Source of the DNA: Polysphondylium violaceum
Taxonomy: Eukaryota > Evosea > Eumycetozoa > Dictyosteliales > Dictyosteliaceae
Reading direction: 5' to 3'
DNA: 24,695 bases
Assembly (NCBI GenBank): GCA_000277445.1
Contig: AJWJ01000351.1
Location: 1 to 24,695 of the forward strand
The notes below the pieces were generated by a model. The model searched no databases. It was not told where the DNA came from and was given only the letters and a program-made list of their open reading frames with translations. Position 1 is the stretch's first letter. Every line of letters starts with the position of its first letter. Both the position numbers and the translations under genes were made by a program. Of the stretch, positions 10,071-20,870 are shown piece after piece.

Positions 10071-11562
10071 TCAATAGGGTGGATTAATATTAATAATAAT
10101 GTTATATAAATCATCAGGAGCACCAGATAAATAATCAACACCATAGGTTAAATTATTATTATTTTGAGAAACAGGCTTCTTTACCCTTATTGGGTTTGGA
10201 TCCCATAAGTTATTTTCATACACTTGAGTAAAGGCAGCTTGGGGATCTTGAACTCCACTTAAAATGACCATCTGATTATCATTAAATCTAGGATTATTAA
10301 AGACCTAAATATAGTTTCAAACTATTAATATCATTATAGGTTTAGAGTTTTTTACATATATACTGACCCACATAAATCCATCCTCACCAACAGTGTCTCC
10401 ATTCTCAAGTTTAAATTTAACAGACATTGCATTTCCACGCAAAAATGTTGAATCATTGCAATAAATAAGTACAGCATAAGAAACAACTGTATCTAGGGTA
10501 GTATTTGGTCCAAAACCAGGTGGTGTAATAACTGTACCAGGTGGTAACATTTTTGGGAGAGAAAATCCCAAGCTATTACCATCTTGACCTTTTAGTCAAA
10601 GTTAGTATTTTTATATATTTAAATGTCCTTTTGTATAATTCAATATAAATATATTTACCTGGCATTACCGCATTGTCACAATATTGACCGGAAGCACCCC
10701 ATATATTATTTTGGTCCCAATTAAATACTTGCGTTCTAAAGGTATATCTCTTATTCATCCAATTCCATAAATAAGATAAACCAACAAAAACAATTGTAAA
10801 TACTATACATGCCGCTATAATTGGTAAAACAATCTCTGGCATGGTAATGGTCAACTCAATACCCCATGTTGCTAAAATACTCCCTAGACGAGCGGCAAAA
10901 GCACTTGCGACAAACCCTAAACCCTCCACAACAAAACCTGAAAATAGTTTTACAAACGCAGAAGCTATAACAGATTCTACAAGCATATCTGGTAATTTTA
11001 AATTATAACGAGATATACCAGCGATCTTTGTGTTTGCAGAATAGGTACCTATTTAAAATCGTTGATAAAAGAGTTGGTGTTAACAAAACAAAACCAGCTT
11101 TACGATAGTGCATATCAAAGACTTACCAAATTGGACAACAGCAGAGTATTTTAGATTGGGATCAAGTAATGGAGTAACTGATTCAGTGCAAGACCACACC
11201 ATACCACTATTGGTCCATGTAGCATAATATGGTTTTCCATTCAATTCAATTCTACGAAATGCATTCATGCCTTGTGAATGCATGTTTTGAAATACATAAT
11301 TTAAATCTTGACTAGCAACATTTTCCATTTGTTTGATTAAGTCATAATCGAGATTTTGATATGCTTCCCTAACACCAGAAACTGTTTGAATCATTGGCAT
11401 CCCCAAAGGAAGAATTTCACCAGCAACTCCATTGGCATCGAAATTGGCATGTAGTTCTTTAAAGCTTGGGATATCATCAACAGCATTACCTATTAGTTTT
11501 GCACCTGGGAAAAAATTTGATAAATGATCTGGATTATTTAAATCTTGAGATATACTTTGCAT
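10071..11562 (-). CDS. Dictyostelid membrane-protein family, copy A (426 aa, unknown function)
   Basis: The gene is complement(join(10071..10304,10368..10588,10659..11048,11127..11562)). Introns of 78, 70 and 63 bp are phases 1, 1 and 0. The last uses the less common donor GTCAGT, chosen because it gives FMWVFNNPRF, which matches the paralogues. No signal peptide is seen. Landmarks: AVDDIPSF and HANFDANGV near the start; a YATW...MVW motif; about 80 mostly hydrophobic residues from MLVESVIASA to IVFTIVFVGLSYLWNW; then NWD...GQYCDNAVMPG, LPKMLPPG, DGFMWVFNNPRF, NNLWDPNP and YGVDYLSGAPDDLYN. The family is unknown to me. The long hydrophobic hairpin between soluble parts suggests a membrane-inserted protein. 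Two more copies lie downstream. This one has diverged most (FGPNTTLDTVV where the others read SGP...LD..CFYGE). Confidence 0.8.
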
Positions 11563-11611
11563 TTTGAAAATTAGAAATAATGGATTAGTGAATTATGATT
11601 AAAGGTTGGAT

Positions 11612-11619
11612 ATTTATAC
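11612..11619 (-). promoter_or_regulatory. TATA-like box of copy A
   Basis: On the minus strand this reads GTATAAAT, preceded by a run of A, about 50 bp upstream of the start at 11562. Copies B and C have the same arrangement, A-run then GTATAAA, about 50 and 70 bp from their starts. Confidence 0.55.
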
Positions 11620-11990
11620 TTTTTTTTAAAAAAAAATAAGAAGGATAGTGAAAATAAATAAAAAAAAGTAATCGAAAAAGCACCGAAGCTGTACATAGGA
11701 ATACACTAAACACCAACTTATCGCAAATCCTATGACAATCAAGATCAAAAGATTTATTGGGCATTCAAGGAAAAAAAAAAAAAATAGGATATTTTGATCT
11801 TGATTTGTTTTTAAAAAAAATAAAATGGGGATGATTAATCTTGATAGAACTATAACATATTTAAATATGTTTTAGCAGAGTAGTAGAGTCCATAAAACGT
11901 AGTTAGGCATGATGTAAACTGAGAAAGAATGACGGTTTATTTTTTTTTTTTTTTTATTAAAAAAAAGCATTGATTTTTTATGATTACTGA

Positions 11991-12360
11991 AAGAATAAGT
12001 TTTGTGAATTAAAAAAGGAGATACCACAATCATGTGTACAAATAATCGTTCAAGATACAATAGTACTTTGGAATCATCACAGAATCAATAGATTATTGAC
12101 ATTCCTAGTTAAGAATGGCACCATTACCATCATCGAATGGAGAGATAGAAGAAGAAGTTCTTCTAAATTTGCCAATTTAGAAGTCTCTCGCAGATTTCTC
12201 ATTACCACAAAAAAAAAGTCGACCTTTACACCGAAGTGGGAAAAAATGGGCTGGGAATTTTTGTTTTTTTAAATTTAAATTTGGTTTTAGGGATGGTTCT
12301 CAATGCAATCTTTGTGGTGTGTCTGATATGCTTCGAAGAGACATTTTGAATCATATGTGA
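11991..12360 (+). pseudogene. Coding-like relic of an unrecognised zinc-finger-type gene
   Basis: One + frame stays open from about 11991 to 12269, and from about 12000 it reads like protein rather than random AT-rich DNA: for example NRLLTFLVKNG, TIIEWRDRRRSSSKF and PKWEKMGWEF. It has no start codon of its own. After a T-rich gap of about 28 bp, another frame reads DGSQCNLCGVSDMLRRDILNHM up to a TGA at 12358-12360. That segment has a C-x2-C...H pattern like a zinc finger. The two join in frame if the gap were an intron, but 28 bp is shorter than any other intron here. The stop lies only 20 bp before the Tgr start codon. I take it as the tail of a once larger gene cut off at this site. A real unspotted gene is less likely. 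No family was recognised. Confidence 0.4.
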
Positions 12361-12379
12361 GCAACTGTGCCAAGACACG

Positions 12380-15300
12380 ATGGAGAGAAATAGATTATTC
12401 ATTTTATCTTTATTCATATTGATATCAGTGTTGTATGTTTCAGGGGCGCCTGTCATCACAAAAGTGTCTCCTTCGTGGGGCCCATTAGCCACAAATATTT
12501 TTTTAGATGGCACAGGATTTGGGTAAGTGGGGGTGTTACTTTTACGAAAGTGCACTTTTCTTTGTTAAATTGGTATTAATGTTTTTTTATTGATATGGTC
12601 TAGGGCTACCGCTGCTTTGAATTTAGTGACTGGGTCTACTTTTCCTTGTGCGATCGAGTCTGCAACATCAACAAGGATAAGATGTTTTATAACAGACCAA
12701 AGTATCCCAGTACCAAGTACATTACAGATTTCTGTGACTACTGGCGGTGTTACGTCAAACAAGGTCAACTATGGTCTGATGATTTTAAGTCAACTTTATC
12801 AAACCAATGAGCGGTATAATTTTGTTGGAAAGTTTGGCGGTATTGAAAAAAGGACTCAAATCACAGCCACTGCTGGAAGTGAGACCATTTCGGTAGTGTA
12901 CGAGAATGACCAAAGCATGTATTTCATTTTGACTGCCAAATTTATGAAGGTACCAGGCCCAAATTTTGAGTTGAGGGACAGCTCTACAGGTGAGAGCGTA
13001 ATAAATATTCCATGTATTTTTGCAGCCGTTGTCCGAGATGTCAAGTTTTACGAGTCAACCATCGTGTTTACTGGATATATATTCCAAACTGATACAGCTG
13101 TGACTGCAGGTGAAATTTGTCCAGTTTTGAGTGTGTCAGAAACTCTTCTTACCTGCTCTCCAGTCTCTAAGTTTTTCTTTGGAGTTGGTAAAACAACGCT
13201 TCCCTACACCCTAATGCAAGCAAATGGCTTGGCAACTACACTGATCAGCTCAATCATTGCTCTTGCCAGCTACGAAAACACTGGCACCGATGCATCTGTG
13301 CTAAAGGTATCGACGGGCAACATTGGCAAACCTAATATCAGAGTCACCGGTCTAACACCAACACCCATCACACCCATTGCTACTACGCCTGCGGGCCAAG
13401 TCACTAGCGTCACTTTTACATACCCCCCAAACTCTCTATGTGGTAATGTCTTTGTTTCCGATGCTAGCGCAAGCTTCCAACGTCTTACGAGTTCAATCTT
13501 TATGTGTCCAACTCCACTTATCTCTAAGATAGTAACTAAGCCAAATAGCTCAAACTCGTATCGTCTGACCTTTACTGGTATGTTCTTGGGCAATCAGAAA
13601 TACAATATTGCCGATGGAGTGCAAACTATTGCCTATAAGATTCAGTATGGTGGAGGTTCTGTACAAATATGTACATTTGTATCCCAAGCACTTGATCCAA
13701 ACTCTATCTATACCATTGTTTGTGGAATTCCAACCATTGCCAGTCCCGCTTCTTTTAGACTTACTGCCACAACATTGGAAGGTCAATCATCATCTATACT
13801 AGTAGGATATCAGCCAACCATCACATCAATAACAAAAACTGATTATAAAGTGCCTGGTGTTGTTACAATTATAGGTACTGCCTTTACATCATTAGACTTA
13901 CTCGTTACCATTGGTGGCTCTGAATGCCAAAACCCTGTAGTTCAAGGAGATGGGTTACAAATGACATGTACTTTTGGCAGTGATGTTCCTGTGGTAGATT
14001 TTAGCAAACCTCTTGAAGTTGTAGTGAGTATCGGTTCAACATATATTGATAAAAAGTCTCTTTTCTATTATAAAAGACCAACACCAACTATTTCCAGTTC
14101 AACTAGAGTAGTATATGGTGTACCTGGTGCTGTCACCGTTACTGGAACTTATTTGTACTCTACAAACTTGGTGGTAACAATTGGAGGTTCACCATGCACT
14201 AGTCCTTTGTCAGCACAAGATGGAAATTCAATTACCTGTCAATTCCAATCTGTTCAAGTTTCCGACATTACTCTTCCATTAGAGGTATCATTGACCATTG
14301 ATTCAATATATACTGTTAAGAAATCAGTATTTTATTATACCTTGACAACTCCTACGATAGTTGACTCAACATCCACTGTATATGAAACTGCTGGTTCGGT
14401 TACAATAACCGGCACATCGTTTTACAATTTCGGACTTGTTGTATCGATCGGTGGAGCTACTTGTTCCACACCAATCGCATCTCAAGATAACAAACAAATC
14501 ACTTGTCAGTTCTCGTCTGGTGTAACAACTACTGATATCAAGAATCCTATAGAAATATCAGTGACTATTAATACAGTTACAGTAAAAAAATCGATATTTT
14601 ACTATACTCTAAAACCAGCAACGATTGCCAGTTCAACTTCATTAATGTATGGTGTACAGGGAACTGTTACAATCATAGGTACTTCTTTTTACAATTTCGG
14701 ACTTGTTGTATCAATCGGTGGAGCCGCTTGTTCTACACCAGTTGCATCTCAAGATAACAAACAAATCACTTGTCAGTTCTCGTCTGGTGTAACAACTACT
14801 GATATCAAAAATCCTTTAGAAATATCAGTGACTATTAATTCAGTTTCAGTAAAGAACTCTGTGTTTTACTATACATTACCAACTCCTACAATCATTAGTT
14901 CTACACCATTAGAGTATGGTAAAGCGGGAACTGTCATAATCACAGGTACAGCTTTTTACGGCAACTTTGGTGTAGTTGTTTTGATTGGAAATTCGCCATG
15001 CTCCACTCCATTGGCATCTGAGGATAAAACACAGATCACATGTCAATTTTCTGGTGTTACAGTCACTGATATCAATAAACCTTTGGAAGTATCAGTAACA
15101 GTTGCATCAACATATAATGCCAACAATTCAGTGTTTTATTACACACTACCTATAGTAACAATTACCAGCTCCACTTCTCTCGTGTACGGTACAACTGGAT
15201 TGGTTACAATCACGGGTACAAACTTTTACAATTTCGGACTTGTTGTAACGATAGGTGCAGCCACTTGTAATAATGCAATCCCATCTCCAGGCAGCACACA

Positions 15301-17763
15301 GATTACATGTGAATTCCAGTCTGGTGTAATTACAGACATCTCGGCTCCTCTGGAAATAATAGTGACTATTAACTCTGTTGCAGTAAAGAAGTCTGTCTTT
15401 TACTATACTCTGACAACTCCCACCATCACCAACTCCACTTCTACAGTGTATGAAACAGCTGGATTGGTTACAATCACAGGCACTTCATTTTACGATTTTG
15501 GACTTGTTGTAACTATCGGTGGAGCTGCTTGCTCCACACCAGTCGTATCTCAAGATAACAAACAAATCACATGTCATTTCACTTCTAGTGTAGCCATTAG
15601 TGATATAAAGAGGCCATTGGAGGTATCAGTGACTATTGACCATGCAAAATACAGTGCAAAGAATAATGTCTTCTATTTTACTTTACAGAACCCAACCATT
15701 GCTAGCTCCACCCAAACAATCTATGGTAAACCAGGTATCATTACAATCACAGGCTCTGCATTTTATAATTTTGATTTGGTTGTTGAAATTGGGTCTTCAC
15801 CATGTCGATCTGCAGTTGCCTCACAAGATAACAAACACATCACTTGTAGGTTCGAGTCCGATGTAGCCGTTCCAGAAATTTCAGTACCATTGGAAGTATT
15901 GGTTAGTATAGATACAAACTATGTAACCAAAGAGAAGGTATTCTATTACGCCGAACCAACCCATGTACTTATCACAAGTTCTACATCAACAACATATGGT
16001 GTACCTGGTATTGTTACACTTACAGGTACGAACTTTATTGGTCAAGATTTAATCGTTACAATCGGTAACTCACCGTGCTCCTCTCCAGTGACATCACAAG
16101 ATAAAACACTATTGACATGTTACTTTAAATCTGATGTTAAAGTCTTAGATATTCAATCACCTCTTGATGTATTTGTTAGTGTTGAACCAGATTACAATGC
16201 TACAAGTTCTGTATTCTATTATACATTACCATTACCAACTATTCTTAGTTCGACATCAACATTCTATGGTCTACCAGCTACTATTACAATTACAGGTACT
16301 TCGTTTTTCAATTTCGATTTAATTGTTAATATTGGTGGTTCATCTCGATGTACATCTGCCATTGCATCTCTAGATAATAAACAAATCACATGTCATTATG
16401 AAGCCGATATCCAACCTGTCGATACCAACACCCCCTAGATGTATCTGTTTTAATTAATACAGACTATAAAGTAAAAAAAGCTATATTCTATTACACTAAG
16501 CCAATTCAAGTCTCTATCAGTTCTTCCTCCTCTACAAAGTATGGCGTACCTGGAGTCGTCACAATTACTGGTAATAACTTTATCAATGACCAATTGTTGG
16601 TTAAAATTGGCGGCTCCGAGTGTACTGATGCCCTTGCATCTAGTGATAGCAAACAATTGACATGTAATTTTAAATCTGACATCCAAGTCTCAAATTTCAA
16701 TACACTATTGGATGTATTTGTCAGTATAAAATCTTTATTCAATGCAACAAAACCTGTATTCTTATATATTAAATCAGACAAGAGCTGTCCAGCTGGAAGT
16801 AATGGCCAAGTGTGCTCAGGCCATGGCACTTGCAATCAACAATTTACTTGTGATTGTAACAAAGGTTGGGAATCATCAGATTGCTCCATACCAAACAATG
16901 GCGGTGGTACAGTGATTCCAGATCCAAATGTAAATCCAAATGATACATCCAGTACTATTAACACTCCTGGTGGCACAAAATTTGATGTTGGTATCACACT
17001 CATTCAAGAGATTGATAAAAATAATAACGTGTTACAATCTTACAATATCACCAGTATCAAATGGAATAACATTACTAAACAAGATAATCAACATATATAC
17101 ACAACAACATTACAAAACAACCAATCCACATTAAATGTTAAACTAAGTATCAACAATTTAGATGAAAATGTATACTTCAACTTTGCCGGTGATGTCATAC
17201 CAATATTGCCCAAATCAATCAAATATCAAGTTGAATTACAAAATTATACATTCAGTTCAAGTCTCAACACAATGCAATTTATATTCAAATCTGGTATTAT
17301 TCAACAAGGAGGCGAATGTGTGTATGAATCAGACACCAACACACAACCAACATCAGGATACTCTATTAGATCCATTTTGGTGATGTTGAATGGCGAGACT
17401 CTAGTCGGCACATTCTCTGACAGAATTGTGTTGGATGACAGACCATCATACAACCAAGTAAACAAATTAACAGACACACAAATCAATCAATACAATCTCA
17501 ATTCCCAATCAATCTATGTTGCGATCACCACCACATCATTCAAAAGCGATATAGTTGTTGATCCAAATTTTGGTGTACTAATAACAAACAAACCAGACAA
17601 CGAAAACAAATGCAAGAAGAAGTTTGCTCCCTGGAAGATTGCAGTGATTGTTGTTTGTAGTGTTGCCGCTGTCGGTCTTGTTGTGGTAACGGTGATGTTG
17701 ATGAAGAAAAAGGCAGTTACAAGGGCATTTAATGCAAAACTTAAAAAATTACATAAAAAATAG
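12380..17763 (+). CDS. Tgr-family cell-surface protein with IPT/TIG repeats, EGF-like module and C-terminal membrane anchor (one frame break)
   Basis: Exon 1 is 12380..12522; after an 81-bp intron (GTAAGT...TAG, phase 2) exon 2 runs from 12604. MERNRLFILSLFILISVLYVSG is a clear signal peptide. It leads into a first IPT domain (VITKVSPSWGPLATN, then GTGFG across the splice), then more divergent modules. Eleven similar IPT/TIG repeats of about 89 residues occupy about 13812-16785. An EGF-like module (CSGHGTCNQQFTCDC, 16789-16896), an E-set-like region, one membrane span (17632-17700) and a short basic tail follow. This is the Tgr (formerly LagC-like) plan; TgrB1/TgrC1 mediate adhesion and kin recognition. 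The frame breaks once in the C-run at 16431-16435: upstream frame stops at 16436-16438, while the other frame continues the repeat pattern (PLDVSV) to 17763. About 1767 aa would result without the break. Sequencing error, recent inactivation or -1 slippage are all possible. Confidence 0.85.
13812..16785 (+). repeat. Eleven tandem coding repeats (IPT/TIG, about 267 bp each)
   Basis: Units begin at roughly 13812, 14080, 14351, 14612, 14881, 15148, 15417, 15689, 15957, 16228 and 16501. Each encodes a pattern close to SSTxxYGxPGxVTITGTxFxNF, then LVVxIGG, a conserved Cys pair, SQDNKQITC and a closing VFYYTL. Repeats 3 and 4 share a run of about 65 identical bases (14477-14541 and 14744-14808). 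Repeat 7 is also close to them. This implies recent duplication or gene conversion. Confidence 0.85.
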
Positions 17764-17903
17764 CCAAACTAAAAATAAATCAAAGGACCCCGCTCCATTA
17801 TTGAGTAAGCATTTTGTAAAACGATGAAAAGAATATTGATCTTCTTTGGTAGGAAACTATTAATATTTTTAAAAAAAAAAAAAGAGAGAAATAAAACTTT
17901 ATT

Positions 17904-19411
17904 TTACAATTTTGAGTTGGTATTAGCAGGATTTGGTGGACCAATATTAATAACGACATTATAAACATCCTTTGGAGCATTTGATAAATAATCCATACCA
18001 TAAGTAATATAATTACGAGTGTTGGAACACATTTTTTGACTTGATGTTGGATTTTGATCCCAAAGGTTGTTGTTGAAAACTAAGTTATAAGCATCTTTGG
18101 GATCCATTGCTCCATTTAAAATAGTTTGTTGATTGCTATTGAATCTTGGATTATTAAAAACCCAAGTAAATCCATCTTGACTATCATCACGTCTAACTCT
18201 GCATGCCATGGCATTTCCTTGTAAAAAGGTTGAATAATTTTGCCATATTGCTTCCCCATAAAAACAAACTGTATCTAAACTTGTAATAGGACCAGAAAAG
18301 CCTGGTGGTATAACAGTCTGTCCAGGAAGTAACATTTTTGGAATAGCAAATTTTAAAACACCATCATCATGACCTGAAATAAATTATTATAAATTAATAT
18401 CATACTTGTTATAAAAGATTCTTTTTCCTGGAAAATAAAAATATATTTACCAGCAATAACTGCGTTATCAGAATATTGACCATCCACTACCCATTGTTGA
18501 GTAGTGTCCCAATTAAAGAACTGTACTCTTTGGGTGTATTGTCTATTCAAAAAGTTCCATAAATACTCTAAACCTATAAACACAATGGTAAACACTATAC
18601 AGGCAGCTACAAGGGGCAAAACAAACTCTGGAACAGTAAAAGCTAATTCAATACCCCATGTTGCAAGAAAAGTAGCAAGACGAGCTGCAATAGCACTAGC
18701 AACAAAGCTTAAACCCTCTGCAACATAGCTGGCAAAGACTCTAACTAAAAGAGAAGCGATAACACCTTCAATCAAAAGGTTTGGTAATTTTAGATTATAA
18801 CTTTGGATTCCAGCAATCATTGCATTTTGAGAAAACGTTCCAAATACTGCTGTGGCTTCATACTTGTAATTGGGATCATCACTTTTAATATCTTTAAATT
18901 CAGCGCAACACCTATAGTTTAAAAGATAAAGATAATTTATATTAGTTTTTGAAAACAAAGATTTTATATAGACCGTCAAATGATAGAAGAAAAACTTACC
19001 AGATTATACCGCCCCTATGCCATGCAGCTAAAAATTTCTTTCCATCAAGCTCCACTTTTTGAAAACATTCTAAACCTCTCTTTTTAAAATCTTCTAAAAG
19101 CCAAGTTAAATCATCAGAGGCAGCATTCTCTAAATATCTAATATTTGGAAAATCTAAATTTTGATAAATGTTTTTAACATTTGCTGTAGTTGATAAAACT
19201 GGGCAGCTTTTGTATTTATATTAATAAATTATAATAATAAATAAATATAATTTATATATTACCTTACTGGAGTAAAGATTGCAGGTACACCATTTGCATC
19301 AAAATTGGCATGTGTTTGTTTGAACATTGGGATATCATCTACTGCAGGGCCAATGATTTTTAAACCTTTAAAAATAGATGGAATATTATTAGGATCGTTT
19401 AGTTGATACAT
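17904..19411 (-). CDS. Dictyostelid membrane-protein family, copy B (428 aa, unknown function)
   Basis: The gene is complement(join(17904..18373,18451..18911,19000..19206,19263..19411)). Introns of 77, 88 and 56 bp are phases 1, 2 and 2, and all junctions restore family motifs. It starts MYQLNDPNNIPSIFKG. Family landmarks: GPAVDDIPMF, HANFDANGVPA, ELDGKKFLAAWHRGGIIW, the long hydrophobic stretch LLIEGVIASLLVRVF to VAACIVFTIVFIGLEYLWNFL, NWDTTQQW, CFYGEAIWQN, DGFTWVFNNPRF, NNLWDQNP and YGMDYLSNAPKDVYNV. Its first splice site is in the same place and phase as that of copy C, and its third matches the second of copy A. It converges with the Tgr gene, with 140 bp between the two stops. Function unknown; membrane insertion is inferred from the hydrophobic middle. 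Confidence 0.82.
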
Positions 19412-19877
19412 TTTTTCAAATATAAAGTTTTATAAACTATTAAAATAAATTTTGTCTCTTTTATACTTTTTTTTTTTCAAAGATATCGACCACAAAAAAG
19501 TTATCGAAAAAAAGTTGATGAGTATCACGATCAAGATTTGAAAAAAAAGTAATGGGCAATGAGATTTAAGATTTCAAAATTCATTGAATCATGTTTTCAA
19601 AAAAAACTATTCTCTAGATATTTATATTTCTTGAATAGTTTTTTTATCAAACCAATAGTTTTTTCCTCTGATATGAGATTAACAATACAAAAAAACAATA
19701 TTTTTAAATAATAAAATAATTATCATACTTTGATCTATGATATAGTATAGTACTATGAAAAATTGAGTGATTTACTATAGTGATTTTGCACATAAAGAGT
19801 TAAATATTTAAAAAATTTAAAAAAAAAAAAGTAATACTTTGAGTGAAAATTTATTATAAAATATTTTCACACATTAA
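19412..19877. promoter_or_regulatory. Divergent region between family copy B and nit1
   Basis: On the minus strand GTATAAAA at 19459-19466, preceded by an A-run, is about 50 bp upstream of copy B. Further out lie GATATCGA (near 19482), ATCAAGATTTGAAA (near 19531) and TGGGCA (near 19553), all recurring near copies A and/or C. The nit1 side is plain AT-rich DNA. No gene is seen. Confidence 0.5.
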
Positions 19878-20795
19878 ATGTTTAGACTAAATATTTGTAA
19901 AACTACTATTGCTATTAATAGATTTATGACTACTACAACAACAACAACCAATAATAAAAGAATTGGATTAGGACAAATTACAAGTACCAATAATAAAGAT
20001 GAAAATTTTAAACAATGTAAACGATTGATTGAAAAAGCCGTTGAAAATAAAGTTCAATTGTTTTGTTTACCAGAGTGTTTTGCATTCATTAGTGGGGGCG
20101 TGCATCAATTTGAATCTCGTGATAATGCAGAGTATTTAGATCAAAAAGGTGGAATCATTGAACGATATCAAAAATTGGCTCAAGAAAATAAACTGTGGCT
20201 TTCATTGGGCGGCTTTCATGAAAAGATCGAAGGCGAAAACGAGATGATATACAACACTCATTTGATTATCGATGCCGATGGCAAAATAGTTTCCCAGTAT
20301 AGAAAAATGCATCTTTTCGATGTAGATATACCTTCAAAAGGCGTGAAAATGAATGAAAGTAAAGTTGTCAAAGGTGGCAATGAATTGGTAGTGTGTGATT
20401 CACCAGTGGGTAAACTAGGTTTATCTATATGTTATGATCTAAGATTTCCAGAATTGTATCTTAGTCTTAGAAGAATGAATTCAGATATTTTATTGGTTCC
20501 AGCAGCATTTATGAAATCCACAGGTGAAGCAGGTCATTGGAAGACTCTTCTCCAGGCACGAGCAATCGAAAATCAATGTTATGTAATCGCACCTGCTCAA
20601 ACTGGTAATCATCACTCTAAAAGAACCTCTTTTGGTCATAGTTTAATTATTGATCCTTGGGGAAAAGTTCTCAGTGAACTAGATGAAAATACTATAGACA
20701 TTGCTTTTACAGACATTGACCACTCCTATATTGAAACCGTTCGTGAAAATATACCTGTTTTTAATCATAAAAAATTAAACAATTATAAAATTTAG
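19878..20795 (+). CDS. nit1: Deaminated glutathione amidase / nitrilase-family protein Nit1
   Basis: This is a single-exon gene of 305 aa, a usual length for Nit1. The carbon-nitrogen hydrolase triad is visible: Glu66 (FCLPECF), Lys143 (YRKMHLFDVDIP) and Cys185 (GLSICYDLRFPELY). The segment ARAIENQCYVIAPAQTG is also typical of Nit1. The enzyme hydrolyses deaminated glutathione, a side product of transaminases, to alpha-ketoglutarate and cysteinylglycine. Residues 1-17 (MFRLNICKTTIAINRFM) are basic and free of acidic residues, like a mitochondrial presequence. A second Met at 17 would give a cytosolic form, as in mammalian NIT1, which uses two starts. A Thr/Asn run (18-27) separates the leader from the enzyme core. 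It converges with family copy C (75 bp between stops). Family call is sure; targeting is inferred. Confidence 0.95.
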   Translation: MFRLNICKTTIAINRFMTTTTTTTNNKRIGLGQITSTNNKDENFKQCKRLIEKAVENKVQLFCLPECFAFISGGVHQFESRDNAEYLDQKGGIIERYQKLAQENKLWLSLGGFHEKIEGENEMIYNTHLIIDADGKIVSQYRKMHLFDVDIPSKGVKMNESKVVKGGNELVVCDSPVGKLGLSICYDLRFPELYLSLRRMNSDILLVPAAFMKSTGEAGHWKTLLQARAIENQCYVIAPAQTGNHHSKRTSFGHSLIIDPWGKVLSELDENTIDIAFTDIDHSYIETVRENIPVFNHKKLNNYKI

Positions 20796-20870
20796 TTGTA
20801 AACTATTTAACCTTTTAAATATTCTTTATCAAAAGAATACACAAAGACATTATTGAGATATAAAATTTAT

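Larger units (their letters stand above)
11563..12379. other. Divergent region between family copy A and the Tgr gene
   Basis: The left part is the promoter of copy A: the TATA-like box, plus ATCAAGATC and ATTGGGCA words at 11739-11766 that recur upstream of copies B and C. Poly-A/T runs follow at 11770-11830 and 11940-11960. From about 11991 the composition changes to a coding-like one, which I list separately as a gene relic. No separate promoter for the Tgr gene can be made out. Confidence 0.5.

Noticed and set aside
10203-10210. TCCCATAA as a second DUSE element
   Set aside because: It lies inside the last coding exon of family copy A, with no hairpin-forming segment at the expected distance, so it is most likely a chance match.
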